A DNA stretch of 64,000 bases from Luminiphilus sp051201685 (GTDB lineage Bacteria > Pseudomonadota > Gammaproteobacteria > Pseudomonadales > Halieaceae). This document shows, one piece after another, positions 8,695-17,694 of the stretch. Each line of letters opens with the position of its first letter. The stretch's first letter is position 1. The position numbers were made by a program, and so were the translations under genes. Below the pieces are notes generated by a model that did no database searches, was not told the origin of the DNA, and saw only the letters and a program-made list of their open reading frames with translations. The stretch lies in contig NZ_CP179213.1 of the NCBI RefSeq assembly GCF_051201685.1, forward strand, positions 2,852,001 to 2,916,000. The letters run 5' to 3'.

Positions 8695-9822
8695 TTAGCG
8701 TGTGCTGGTAATGATGCTCTGAGACGCCGACCAAGTTCGGTATTGCAGCGCAGAGCTCGATGCGTTGTGGCAATTAGCCGCTGTTAAAGCGGCATCAATC
8801 TGACCGCGCTGATCAGACTTGGTACAGACCGGATCGGGTTGCGATGCGTCTCCGGTCAGGGCAAAAGCCTGGCACCGACAACCACCAAAATCCTGCTCTT
8901 TTTCCGGGCAACTGCGACAGGGCTCCTGCATCCAATCAAAACCGCGATAAGCATTAAAAGCCGACGATTCGTTCCAGATCGCCGCAACATCGTGATCGCG
9001 AACGTTGGGAAACTCCAGCGGCAAGCCTCTGGCACTGTGACAAGGCAGCGCCAACCCATCGGGTGCGACAGCCAAAAACATTTTGGCCCAGCCATTCATG
9101 CAGGGCTTGGGGCGCTCTTCGTAATAGTCAGGAACCACAAAAAAAAGTCGCATGCCATTAGGGTGCGCTTCCCGCCATGCGTTGGTGACTTCTTCAGCCC
9201 GAGCGAGCTGCTCGCGACTGGGCATGAGCTCATCACGATTGAGCAACGCCCAACCGTGATACTGCGCATTCGCCAGCTCAACGTAGTCAGCTCCCAGCTC
9301 ATGGGACAGGTCGATGATCTGTTCGATCTGATCAATATTATGTCGGTGCAAAACAAAATTGAGCACCATAGGATACCCCGCCGACTTTACCGCCTCGGCC
9401 ATAGCCAGCTTGTGCGCGAAAGCCTTTCGACTCCCAGACAACAGCTCGCTGATATCACTATCTGTCGATTGGAAACTGATTTGTATATGGTCTAGCCCCG
9501 CCTCTCTTAACGACCCGACCCGGTCGCGAGTAAGACCCACCCCGGAAGTAATTAAGTTGCTGTAGAAACCCAAGCGGCGCGCCTCCGCCACCAGCAATTC
9601 AAGGTCCTGCCGCACCAAGGGCTCACCACCAGAGAAGCCGAGTTGGGCCGCGCCCATTTTCCGGGATTGTTGCAGCACGCGAAACCAGTCTTCGGTGGTT
9701 AGCTCGGTTCCTGCGGAGGCTAACTCTACGGGGTTGGAGCAGTAGGGACATTGCAGGGGACAGCGGTAGGTTAGCTCAGCTAACAGCCACAAGGGAGGTG
9801 AGATCGCCGCAGTGGCCGACAT
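8695..9822 (-). CDS. pqqE: PqqA peptide cyclase, radical SAM enzyme
   Basis: A 375-residue radical S-adenosylmethionine enzyme that forms the carbon-carbon bond between Glu and Tyr of PqqA, the first committed step of pyrroloquinoline quinone synthesis. The SAM cluster Cys are C21, C25 and C28 in CPLQCPYC. The C-terminal SPASM region carries the auxiliary cluster ligands, seen as CHSARG, CRSCPEKEQDFGGCRCQAF and PDPVC. It is the last gene of pqqABCDE, nine bases after pqqD, and convergent with the ABC permease gene. Confidence 0.96.
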   Translation of the reverse strand: MSATAAISPPLWLLAELTYRCPLQCPYCSNPVELASAGTELTTEDWFRVLQQSRKMGAAQLGFSGGEPLVRQDLELLVAEARRLGFYSNLITSGVGLTRDRVGSLREAGLDHIQISFQSTDSDISELLSGSRKAFAHKLAMAEAVKSAGYPMVLNFVLHRHNIDQIEQIIDLSHELGADYVELANAQYHGWALLNRDELMPSREQLARAEEVTNAWREAHPNGMRLFFVVPDYYEERPKPCMNGWAKMFLAVAPDGLALPCHSARGLPLEFPNVRDHDVAAIWNESSAFNAYRGFDWMQEPCRSCPEKEQDFGGCRCQAFALTGDASQPDPVCTKSDQRGQIDAALTAANCHNASSSALQYRTWSASQSIITSTR

Positions 9823-9831
9823 TCCAAAAAC

Positions 9832-10104
9832 TCAGGAAAACGCAACCCAGCGCTGGGCGCTGGCGGTGGTCATGAACTCCTCAATATCTGAGGCAATGCC
9901 TTCAACCTGAGGAAACCGCTCGGCAAGCTCGGCGATAATGGTCCCAACACTCTTACTGCCATCGACACAATTAAGAATCAATCCGGCACTTTCATTTAGC
10001 TTTACCATGCCCTCTGGATAGAGCAACACGTAACAATCCTGAGCCTCTTCCCACTGGAGACGAAAGTGTTTGTTAAGTTGAGGTATTGATGCAGGATCGA
10101 TCAT
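9832..10104 (-). CDS. pqqD: PQQ synthesis peptide chaperone PqqD
   Basis: A 90-residue protein with the PqqD fold. The pattern of KHFRLQWEEAQDCYVLLYPEGMVKLNESA followed by ILNCVDG, and a helical tail, matches the family that binds PqqA and delivers it to PqqE. The length is normal. It sits between pqqC and pqqE in the canonical order, not fused to either neighbour as in some species. Confidence 0.94.
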   Translation of the reverse strand: MIDPASIPQLNKHFRLQWEEAQDCYVLLYPEGMVKLNESAGLILNCVDGSKSVGTIIAELAERFPQVEGIASDIEEFMTTASAQRWVAFS

Positions 10105-10131
10105 TGCTAGAGGGCGCCTCCGAATGTTGCG

Positions 10132-10911
10132 TTACTCAGGAATCAAATAAACACCGTTATCACAACTGTGATACGGAGGCGTATTGTGCACGTAGGCCAT
10201 GGTCATTGCGTCCAGCATGGTCCACAGGATATCGAGTTTAAACTGGAGAATACCCAGCGCTTTTTCCTGCTGTTCGCGATACTTAAAGTAATCGAGGGTT
10301 ACGTCTAGGCCGTGCTCAACATCACGCCGAGCCTCTCCTAAGCGTTTTTGGAAGTACTTCAACCCACTTTGATCAATCCAGCTGTAGTGCTGCGGCCAGG
10401 TATTGAGGCGGGACCGATGAATTTCTGGCGCGAACATCTCCGTTAGCGATGAACACGCAGCCTCCTGCCAAGTGGCACTGCGGGCAAAACTGACGTAAGC
10501 ATCGACTGCAAAGCGAACACCGGGCAGCACATAGCGCAGATCGGTGACCTCGTCGCGCTCGAGTCCCACCGCTTCAGCCAGTTCTAACCAAGCTTCGATA
10601 CCACCCTCATCGCCATCAGCACCATCATGATCGAGAATGCGCTGTATCCACTTCACTCGCGTTTCTCGATCAGAGCAATTCGCCAAAATGGCCGCATCTT
10701 TTTGTGGGATCATAATTTGGTAGTAAAAACGATTCGCCACCCAGCCCCGAATTTGCTGGGGGGTTAACTCACCCGCGTACATCGCTTTATGAAAGGGGTG
10801 ATGGATGTGATAGCGCGAACCCTTGGCGCGCAGCCGCGCTTCAAAATCGGCCCGACTCAGTGGAGCCTGATCACAGCCGTCGTCTGGTACGGCGCTATCA
10901 GAGCGTGCCAT
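10132..10911 (-). CDS. pqqC: pyrroloquinoline-quinone synthase
   Basis: A 259-residue PqqC, the cofactor-free oxidase that carries out the final ring closure and oxidation to PQQ. Characteristic stretches are RYHIHHPFHKAMYAGELT, ANRFYYQIMIPQKDAAILANC, LDHDG and the C-terminal TPPYHSCDNGVYLIPE. I start at the ATG at 10911, which has GGGAG upstream and overlaps pqqB by 14 bases; a TTG at 10929 would lengthen the protein by six residues. Translational coupling with pqqB is likely. Confidence 0.95.
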   Translation of the reverse strand: MARSDSAVPDDGCDQAPLSRADFEARLRAKGSRYHIHHPFHKAMYAGELTPQQIRGWVANRFYYQIMIPQKDAAILANCSDRETRVKWIQRILDHDGADGDEGGIEAWLELAEAVGLERDEVTDLRYVLPGVRFAVDAYVSFARSATWQEAACSSLTEMFAPEIHRSRLNTWPQHYSWIDQSGLKYFQKRLGEARRDVEHGLDVTLDYFKYREQQEKALGILQFKLDILWTMLDAMTMAYVHNTPPYHSCDNGVYLIPE

Positions 10912-11866
10912 CGCCGGAAACTCCCCCAATCGTTATATCGTCACGCATAGCCTGAACTTCAAATTCAAGCCCGTCCACCGCAACTTCCACACCCTGGGCT
11001 TCCACTTCGGCGCGCTCTGGGGAGTCCTCGATCAAAATGGGGTTGGTGTTATTAATGTGAATCAGCATCTTCCTAGGCCGCTCAACCGTTTGCAGCCAAG
11101 CCAGCATACCGTCCTCCCCGCTTTGAGGGAGATGGCCCATTTGACTCGCAAGCTTGGTGCCCACCCCTGCCCGGGCCATTTCATCCTCGCACCAGAAAGT
11201 GCCATCGACCATAACAAGATCAGTTGTTTTCATGAGGGCCACGAGCTCAGGTGTCATCTGACCCAAGCCCGGCGCATAAAGGAGTGAAGTTCCCGCCAAA
11301 GTGTCAGTGACCAAATAACCCACGTTGTCCCCGCGATGGGGGTCGTGCCGATGGGGTGAGTATGGCGGCGCTTTGCCATCCAGAACAATGGCAGTCAGCT
11401 GCAAGCCCTCGATGCCGTCAACCGTAAAAGACGAACCATCAGTAGGAATCTCGTGGTGGACAACGCCTCCATCCCAGCTCTCCAACATACGGAAAATTGG
11501 AAAGCCGGTAGACAGATCTTCAGCGACCATGTCGGTGCAGTAGATTTTTAGGGGGCAACCCTCTCTGAGCATCAAGATGCCAGTGGTGTGATCTATTTGA
11601 CTGTCCGCCAACACAATCCCGCGAATACCGGTGTCTCTCATACCAGTGCGTGGTTGCAAAGGTGGGGCTGCTTCGAGCTGACTTCGCAAATCGGGCGACG
11701 CGTTAAACAAAATCCAGCCGACCCCATCCATCGAAATCGCGATAGAAGATTGAGTTCTAGGGGTAGCTAGTAGGCTGCCTGAGCGAACGCCAGAGCAGTT
11801 GTGGCAATTGCAATTCCACTGGGGAAATCCGCCCCCCGCGGCTGATCCCAGTATTCTAACTTTCAA
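10898..11866 (-). CDS. pqqB: PQQ biosynthesis protein PqqB, metallo-beta-lactamase fold
   Basis: A 322-residue member of the metallo-beta-lactamase superfamily. PqqB hydroxylates a tyrosine-derived intermediate before the PqqC step. The N-terminus ILGSAAGGGFPQWNCNC is the family hallmark, with Cys ligands for a structural zinc, and the metal-site region DSQIDHTTG is present. It starts about 66 bases after pqqA in the usual order. Confidence 0.95.
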   Translation of the reverse strand: MKVRILGSAAGGGFPQWNCNCHNCSGVRSGSLLATPRTQSSIAISMDGVGWILFNASPDLRSQLEAAPPLQPRTGMRDTGIRGIVLADSQIDHTTGILMLREGCPLKIYCTDMVAEDLSTGFPIFRMLESWDGGVVHHEIPTDGSSFTVDGIEGLQLTAIVLDGKAPPYSPHRHDPHRGDNVGYLVTDTLAGTSLLYAPGLGQMTPELVALMKTTDLVMVDGTFWCEDEMARAGVGTKLASQMGHLPQSGEDGMLAWLQTVERPRKMLIHINNTNPILIEDSPERAEVEAQGVEVAVDGLEFEVQAMRDDITIGGVSGDGTL

Positions 11867-11932
11867 CGTGCACCACCTCGGAATACGGGTTCGAAAAAAT
11901 GAGGCCGCTAGGTGTCAGCGGCCCAGCATGTA

Positions 11933-12004
11933 TCAGCGAACGCTGAAATACATGGTTACTTCAAAGCCAACACGCAAATCGACAAATTCAGGCTTGCTCC
12001 ACAT
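11933..12004 (-). CDS. pqqA: PQQ precursor peptide PqqA
   Basis: A 23-codon gene, easily missed because of its size. The peptide begins MWSKPEFVDLRVG and contains the E-V-T-M-Y core, with Glu15 and Tyr19 three residues apart, the two residues PqqE joins to become PQQ. It ends FSVR before a TGA. A GGGAG Shine-Dalgarno lies about seven bases upstream of the ATG. It precedes pqqB directly, completing a pqqABCDE operon. Confidence 0.95.
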   Translation of the reverse strand: MWSKPEFVDLRVGFEVTMYFSVR

Positions 12005-12047
12005 GGTTCTACTCCCTAGCTAACATAAGTTTTTTTTCTGCTGCCGC

Positions 12048-12077
12048 ACTATAGCGCCGTTTTACCCTGGCTGCCAA
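12048..12077 (-). promoter_or_regulatory. candidate sigma-70 promoter of pqqABCDE
   Basis: On the minus strand, TTGGCA (12072-12077) and TATAGT (12048-12053) are separated by 18 bases, each matching five of six consensus positions. Transcription would begin near 12041, leaving a leader of roughly 37 bases before pqqA. This is a pattern match only. Confidence 0.55.
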
Positions 12078-12412
12078 CTTCAGCCACCCGCTCGTCTTGG
12101 GCAGTAAGGGCCTGCCGTCCCTGACCGCACGCCGGCAAATCACGCCCCGAACGAATTAGAGTTGAGGCTCACCATCAAATCGTCGAACGGTTAATTATCA
12201 TCCAATGCCGATTAGCGGCTCTCGCCAATGAAACCTGCTCGCTTGTGGCCAGCCAAAACCCCGGTCTCTTGATAAGGGTGAGCTGGCAGGGGTGAGATAA
12301 TTGCACCCAAGGGCCTCCAATCTGCTGAACTCGGGCCAATTTACCGGCCTCGCCTGTTTCCCGGTGGTAAACACCTGCCCCAGCGGTGGACCACTAATTC
12401 GCAACCCTAGAA
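12078..12412. other. intergenic region upstream of the pqq promoter
   Basis: The 335 bases between the pqq promoter and the end of the propionyl-CoA synthetase gene show no convincing gene. A 68-codon minus-strand reading frame here has no recognisable protein character. I see no clear terminator or repeat. Confidence 0.4.
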
Positions 12413-14290
12413 TTACGAGGGGGCCAACGCAAGCGCCATGTCCTTAAGTATTGCAGGGTCTTCTATCGTAGAGGGCGGGGTATAGGGTCTGCCGTCCGCA
12501 ATGGCACGCAATGTACTGCGCAAAATTTTTCCTGAGCGCGTTTTTGGCAGCCGATTTACGATCAGGACACGCCGGAAGCTGGCCACTGGCCCAATAGACT
12601 GACGTACTTGCTGAATCAACTCCTCCTCGATGGCAGGTGCTGCCACTTCAGCCCCATCTTTCAATACCACCAGGCCAAGAGGCACCTGACCTTTGAGGTC
12701 GTCGTGGACGCCGATAACAGCACATTCAGCCACCGCCGTGTGGGCAGCGACAACCTCTTCCATCTCACCGGTAGACAAACGATGACCCGCAACGTTAATG
12801 ACATCGTCCATTCGTCCCATAACAAACAGATAACCATCGGCGTCGATGTATCCACCGTCCCCCGTCAGGTAATAACCGGGGAAGGTGTTGAAGTATGATT
12901 GCTCGAATCTTTCCTGATCTTGCCAAAGCGTCGGCAAACAAGCCGGGGGGAGCGGACGCTTTATAACGACAGCGCCTTGCTCACCCGCGGGCAGTGGCAC
13001 GCCGTTAGGATTAAGTATCTCTAACTGATAACCCGGCAGCGGCTTGGTCGCTGAACCTGGCTTTGGTTCAAGTCGCTCAATGCCCAACGGATTGCCTGCA
13101 ATGGCCCATCCTGTTTCTGTTTGCCACCAATGGTCAACCACCGGGCAATCGATCAACGATTCGAGCCAGTTAAGCGTGGGTGGATCCAGCCGTTCTCCCG
13201 CTAGGAACAAGGCCTTCAAACAATCAAGGTCGTAATCTGCCAACCCATTTCCTCTCGGGTCTTCTTTGCGGATGGCCCGAAAAGCGGTCGGTGCCGCAAA
13301 CAAAACTCGCACTCGATAGTCACTCACAACGCGCCAAAAAGCCGCGGCGTCTGGTGTGTTCACCGGCTTCCCTTCGTATAAAACAGTCGTGCAACCCATC
13401 AGTAAAGGGGCATAAACAATGTAGGAGTGTCCGACCACCCAGCCAATATCGCTGGCAGCCCAAAAGACATCGCCCGGTGCGACGTCATAAACGGCTGACA
13501 TGGACCACGCCAGGGCAACAGCATGTCCGCCATTATCCCTTACAACGCCTTTGGGTTTTCCTGTTGTCCCGGAGGTATACAACACATAAAGGGGGTCTGT
13601 GGCCGCAACCGGCGTACAGCCAGCGGGCTCACCAACTTGCATAAAGCGTGCCCAGCTTAATTCACGCACTGATTGTTGAGCCAACGGTGACTCAGGACGC
13701 TCAAGAACAATGACTCGGTCAATAGTCGCTTGGGTTTGCTCCAGCGCTGCATTCACAATTGGCATGTAGTGGACCACCCGATCCACCTCGATGCCACAGG
13801 TTGCGGTGATCAATACCTTGGGAGTGGCATCGGTTAATCTTACCGCCAGTTCCGGAGCGGCGAAGCCACCAAATACAACACTGTGAATGGCGCCAAGGCG
13901 CGCGCAGGCCAACATGGCAATAATCGCTTCGGGTACCATGGGCATGTAAATAACAACGCGATCACCCCGCACTACCCCTAAGTGCTTCAGGCCACCCGCC
14001 GCCCTTTCGACCCGCCCAAGAAGATCACCGTAGGTAATACATTGCCTAGCCCCTGTAACCGGCGAATCGTAATAAATAGCCGCTTGCTGCCCGCGGCCGT
14101 CCCGCACATGCCGATCGAGGACATTGAAACAGGTGTTCATCACGCCATCGGAAAACCAGCGCTCGTTGCCCGCGTCATCTTGAGTGACAGCCAATGTAGG
14201 TTGGACGTCCCATTCGATCATCTGCGCCTTGTTCAGCCAAAACCCTGCAGGATCCTCTTGCGCTGCCTGGTAAGTCGCTAGATAACTCAT
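12413..14290 (-). CDS. prpE: propionyl-CoA synthetase (acetyl-CoA synthetase family)
   Basis: A 625-residue adenylate-forming enzyme of the acetyl/propionyl-CoA synthetase group, which activates a short acid with ATP and CoA. The PrpE-like features are the start YLATYQAAQEDPAGFWLNKA, YTSGTTGKPKGVVRDNGGHAVAL, WAASDIGWVVGHSYIVYAPL, WWQTETGWAI and GRMDDVINVAGHRLSTGEMEE; the reactive lysine is in KTRSGKILRS. The ATG at 14290 has AGGAGAG upstream. The next gene is divergent. Propionate activation makes sense in a genome that also encodes a route ending in propionyl-CoA, but the two loci are 8 kb apart. Confidence 0.88.
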   Translation of the reverse strand: MSYLATYQAAQEDPAGFWLNKAQMIEWDVQPTLAVTQDDAGNERWFSDGVMNTCFNVLDRHVRDGRGQQAAIYYDSPVTGARQCITYGDLLGRVERAAGGLKHLGVVRGDRVVIYMPMVPEAIIAMLACARLGAIHSVVFGGFAAPELAVRLTDATPKVLITATCGIEVDRVVHYMPIVNAALEQTQATIDRVIVLERPESPLAQQSVRELSWARFMQVGEPAGCTPVAATDPLYVLYTSGTTGKPKGVVRDNGGHAVALAWSMSAVYDVAPGDVFWAASDIGWVVGHSYIVYAPLLMGCTTVLYEGKPVNTPDAAAFWRVVSDYRVRVLFAAPTAFRAIRKEDPRGNGLADYDLDCLKALFLAGERLDPPTLNWLESLIDCPVVDHWWQTETGWAIAGNPLGIERLEPKPGSATKPLPGYQLEILNPNGVPLPAGEQGAVVIKRPLPPACLPTLWQDQERFEQSYFNTFPGYYLTGDGGYIDADGYLFVMGRMDDVINVAGHRLSTGEMEEVVAAHTAVAECAVIGVHDDLKGQVPLGLVVLKDGAEVAAPAIEEELIQQVRQSIGPVASFRRVLIVNRLPKTRSGKILRSTLRAIADGRPYTPPSTIEDPAILKDMALALAPS

Positions 14291-14373
14291 GGTCTCTCCT
14301 AAAAAGCGGGACAATTCGCGCCCACAAAGGGCGGACCTAAACTTTCGTACCGCCTTCAGTGATCTATTTTTCC

Positions 14374-14427
14374 GATTGAAAGTTTTAAAACAATCTATTT
14401 GCCCATAATACGGCTAAAGCCTAGATT
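14374..14427 (+). promoter_or_regulatory. candidate katG promoter with inverted repeat
   Basis: A perfect inverted repeat GATTG-N12-CAATC (14374-14395) lies directly before a possible promoter: TTGCCC at 14399-14404, a 17-base spacer, and TAGATT at 14422-14427. A LysR-type activator such as OxyR would be expected to bind just there, and an ATCTAT is repeated 31 bases apart (14362 and 14393). It does not spell the full OxyR consensus, so the regulator is open. Confidence 0.4.
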
Positions 14428-14513
14428 AAATGTCTGAGGCGCCGTCTGCCAGTTCAGACGCCAAGGGTTTGCGCCTTGAAATAATTTTGCAACCGAAAAA
14501 TAGGAAAAGTCCG

Positions 14514-16769
14514 ATGCTGAAAATTAAAACACTGGCGGCAGCCATAGCAGTATCTTTACCCCTAGTCGGCTCAGTTCAAGCCGAGAACACCTTTGCTAAA
14601 CCGCCCACATTCTGGTGGCCCGATAGAATCGACCTAACGCCGTTACGACAGCACAACCCCGACTCAAACCCCTACGGTGCAGACTTTAATTATGCTGCAG
14701 AGTTTGCTGAGGTCGATATGGAAGCCTTAAAGGCGGATGTCAGAGCCACCTTGACGGACTCCCAGGACTGGTGGCCAGCCGATTACGGTCACTATGGCCC
14801 CTTTTTTATTCGCATGGCATGGCACAGCGCGGGTACCTATCGGGTTGCCGATGGCCGAGGGGGTGCCGGCGGAGGTCAGCAGCGCTTTGAGCCACTTAAC
14901 AGCTGGCCCGACAACGGCAATTTGGACAAAGCCCGGCGACTGATGTGGCCGGTGAAGCAAAAGTACGGGCGACAGGTTTCCTGGGCTGATTTAATGATCC
15001 TCGCGGGCACTGTAGCAATGGAAGATATGGGCTTTAAGTCATTTGGCTTCGCAGGCGGACGTGCTGATGATTGGGAGCCGGATCTGGTTTATTGGGGTCC
15101 CGAGACGGTCATGCTGGCTGATGAACGTTATTCCGGAAAGCGCGACCTAAAAAACCCACTCGCAGCCGTGCAAATGGGCTTGATCTATGTCAACCCAGAG
15201 GGGCCCAACGGCAATCCCGACCCCGCACTGGCGGCTCATGATATTCGCGAGACCTTTGGCCGTATGGCGATGAATGATGCTGAAACCGTGGCATTAATCG
15301 CCGGAGGACACAGTTTTGGTAAGGCGCACGGCGCTCACAAGCCCGCTGGCTGCCTCAGTGTTGAGCCCGGCGGTGCCGGCGTTGAGGAGCAAAGCTTTGG
15401 CTGGAAAAACAGCTGTGGCAAGGGGCACTCAGAAGATACCATCACCTCGGGATTTGAGGGTGCTTGGACCGCAACTCCAACCCAGTGGAGCATGATGTAT
15501 CTAGCCAATTTGTTCGCCTACGATTGGGAAGTGACCAAGAGTCCCGCTGGAGCAGTGCAGTGGATTCCAACTGATGGCAACGGCGCAGAAACCGTACCCG
15601 ATGCTCACATTGCAGGCAAAAGCCATGCGCCGATTATGTTCACCACTGACTTGTCTCTCAAAGTAGATCCAGCCTACCTTGAAATTTCTCAGCGCTTTTT
15701 AGCTAACCCAGCGGAGTTTGAAGACGCCTTTGCCCGCGCCTGGTTCAAGCTAACCCATCGCGATATGGGTCCCAGGGCACGTTATGTCGGTGCCGATGTA
15801 CCCAGTGAGGTTCTCCTTTGGCAAGATCCAATCCCTGAAATTAACCACCCACTGATTTCTACAGCGGATACAGCAGCGTTAAAAAGCGCCATTTTGGCCA
15901 GTGGTCTATCGGTGCCGCAGTTAGTTAGAACGGCTTGGGCTTCAGCCGCCAGCTACAGAGATAGCGATATGCGCGGGGGCGCAAACGGTGCGCGTATTCG
16001 ATTAGCGCCCATGAAAGACTGGCCCGTCAACAACCCCGAGGAACTGAGCATGGTTTTGGCTGAGCTCACGAAAGTCCAAGAGGCATTCAACAGCCGCCAA
16101 ACCGACGAAAAGCAGGTATCGATGGCGGACATGATTGTGCTTGGGGGATCTGCCGCCATCGAAAAAGCGGCGGCAGATGCAGGATTCTCTGTCACCGTGC
16201 CCTTTAACCCGGGTCGAATGGATGCGAGCCAAGAATTCACCGATGTCGCCTCATTCTCGCACTTACAATCGACGGCAGACGGTTTCCGCAACTACTATGA
16301 TCCAAGCTCTAATTATCTGTCACCCATCAACGCGATGATCGACAAGTCAAATCAACTCGACCTGACTCCCGCACAAATGACAGCGCTGGTAGGCGGTTTG
16401 CGTGTTCTTGTTGGCAGCAGTGAAAATGGCGACAGTGGCGTCCTAACCGAACGCAAGGGCGTGTTAACGACAGACTTTTTCGTCAATCTCCTCGACATGG
16501 GAACCGTCTGGCAGCCATCTGGTGACTTTGAGGGGCAATACGTTGGTACAGATCGTCGTACCGGTGCGCGCAAGTGGACGGCGACACCGGTCGATCTAAT
16601 GTTTGGTTCGAGTGCCGAGCTTCGAGCGATTTCTGAGGTCTATGCAGCAAATGACGGGAGCGAGAAGTTCATCAATGACTTCGTCGCTTCGTGGGTTGAA
16701 GTGATGAATAACGATCGCTTTGATCTCGAACTCGTCAACGATCCCGACGAATCTTTTGTAGCCCGATAA
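14514..16769 (+). CDS. katG: catalase-peroxidase with signal peptide
   Basis: A 751-residue bifunctional haem catalase-peroxidase that destroys hydrogen peroxide. The distal site is R100, W103 and H104 in RMAWHSAGTYR. Y225 and M251 would form the Met-Tyr-Trp adduct needed for catalase activity. The proximal haem ligand is H266 in GGHSFGKAHG. Both duplicated halves are present. The first 23 or so residues form a signal peptide (KIKTLAAAIAVSLPLVGSVQA), so the enzyme is exported, which is uncommon for KatG. I use the ATG at 14514, with AGGAAAAG upstream; an upstream frame of 28 residues would bury the signal. Confidence 0.95.
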   Translation: MLKIKTLAAAIAVSLPLVGSVQAENTFAKPPTFWWPDRIDLTPLRQHNPDSNPYGADFNYAAEFAEVDMEALKADVRATLTDSQDWWPADYGHYGPFFIRMAWHSAGTYRVADGRGGAGGGQQRFEPLNSWPDNGNLDKARRLMWPVKQKYGRQVSWADLMILAGTVAMEDMGFKSFGFAGGRADDWEPDLVYWGPETVMLADERYSGKRDLKNPLAAVQMGLIYVNPEGPNGNPDPALAAHDIRETFGRMAMNDAETVALIAGGHSFGKAHGAHKPAGCLSVEPGGAGVEEQSFGWKNSCGKGHSEDTITSGFEGAWTATPTQWSMMYLANLFAYDWEVTKSPAGAVQWIPTDGNGAETVPDAHIAGKSHAPIMFTTDLSLKVDPAYLEISQRFLANPAEFEDAFARAWFKLTHRDMGPRARYVGADVPSEVLLWQDPIPEINHPLISTADTAALKSAILASGLSVPQLVRTAWASAASYRDSDMRGGANGARIRLAPMKDWPVNNPEELSMVLAELTKVQEAFNSRQTDEKQVSMADMIVLGGSAAIEKAAADAGFSVTVPFNPGRMDASQEFTDVASFSHLQSTADGFRNYYDPSSNYLSPINAMIDKSNQLDLTPAQMTALVGGLRVLVGSSENGDSGVLTERKGVLTTDFFVNLLDMGTVWQPSGDFEGQYVGTDRRTGARKWTATPVDLMFGSSAELRAISEVYAANDGSEKFINDFVASWVEVMNNDRFDLELVNDPDESFVAR

Positions 16770-16793
16770 GCGCATCCTTCGCCTCAATAATAC

Positions 16794-16818
16794 CCGGCAG
16801 CATCGCTGCCGGTTTTTT
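16794..16818 (+). terminator. Rho-independent terminator after katG
   Basis: An 8-base perfect stem CCGGCAGC/GCTGCCGG with a 3-base loop is followed by six T. It lies 24 bases past the katG stop. Confidence 0.93.
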
Positions 16819-16917
16819 ATAGAACGCGCCACCAAAAGAGACTGGGTTAACCCATGAGGTGCTTATCGCTGGCCTGGTTGGCGTAGTCTATCGGCATATT
16901 TTGTGTAGAACCTAACG

Positions 16918-17304
16918 CTAGTTTTCGACAGCTCTTGCCCGCTCGTAAGGCTTTTGAGTTGGCGAACCCGTCATTGGTTTGAACCGTATTCCACCCGTAT
17001 CTTCGCCCTCTGAGTCGCTCTGGCTCTCTGCGGTTTTACCGTCAGTTGTCGCTGATCGGTGAGTGTCAGATGTGGCGCCAACAGATTCCACAATTAGGTC
17101 CTCGCTATACCGCCCCGACGCTGCTTTCAGGCACGCCGATCCCGCCGCAGACCTCGCTAAATCAGCATGCATAGCCGTCCACTCTGACGTGGCTCCCAGA
17201 GCCAGCTCATCTAGGGTTGCAGCCACAACGGCCTGACAATCTATCTCGGCGGTCACCACACCGGCTGAACAGGTAAACATTAAACCCAAAATAACGCGTT
17301 TCAC
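16918..17304 (-). CDS. hypothetical exported protein
   Basis: A 128-residue protein of unknown function. A signal peptide is visible (KRVILGLMFTCSAGVVTA), followed by a short Cys-containing helical part with C23 and one more Cys near residue 58, then a polar Ser/Glu/Asp-rich low-complexity tail. The start is a GTG with a strong GGGGAG Shine-Dalgarno, which supports real translation. I recognise no family. It stands alone, facing katG. Confidence 0.6.
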   Translation of the reverse strand: MKRVILGLMFTCSAGVVTAEIDCQAVVAATLDELALGATSEWTAMHADLARSAAGSACLKAASGRYSEDLIVESVGATSDTHRSATTDGKTAESQSDSEGEDTGGIRFKPMTGSPTQKPYERARAVEN

Positions 17305-17694
17305 TTAACTTCTCCCCAATGAGATCTGTGTTCACTTTCGGCTGTTACGCACAGATTCGCAGTTCAGTCTTCTCGCCCGGTACTAGTGCCACCCGCTGAT
17401 CACTCACGACAATCCGAGTTACCGGCACACACCCCAAAACCGCAGGATCCGGGGGCCACCCCATTAAAGACGATGACGCTCAATTTTGGTGCAGCCTCGC
17501 CCTAAAAGGGCGCCAATGGCAGTAGGTTTACGCTGGGAATAATAGGCCGAAAAATTCTTTATTTTCATATTTTTCAGTCACTTAAAAAAGTTGGCAAGGT
17601 CTATGCTAACTCCAATGAGTGTACCCAAGGGGAGCATTTTAGGCTCCACCAAACACAGAGTTTCACCCTTTCATGATGTCTAAGAGGCCCCACT
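17305..17694. other. intergenic region between divergent genes
   Basis: These 390 bases separate two divergent exported-protein genes. The last 130 bases are AT-rich and must hold the porin promoter, but I cannot point to a convincing -35/-10 pair. I see no additional gene or repeat. Confidence 0.4.

Noticed and set aside
12198..12404. A 68-codon minus-strand gene upstream of pqqA
   Set aside because: No family resemblance, no convincing Shine-Dalgarno and an irregular composition; probably chance.
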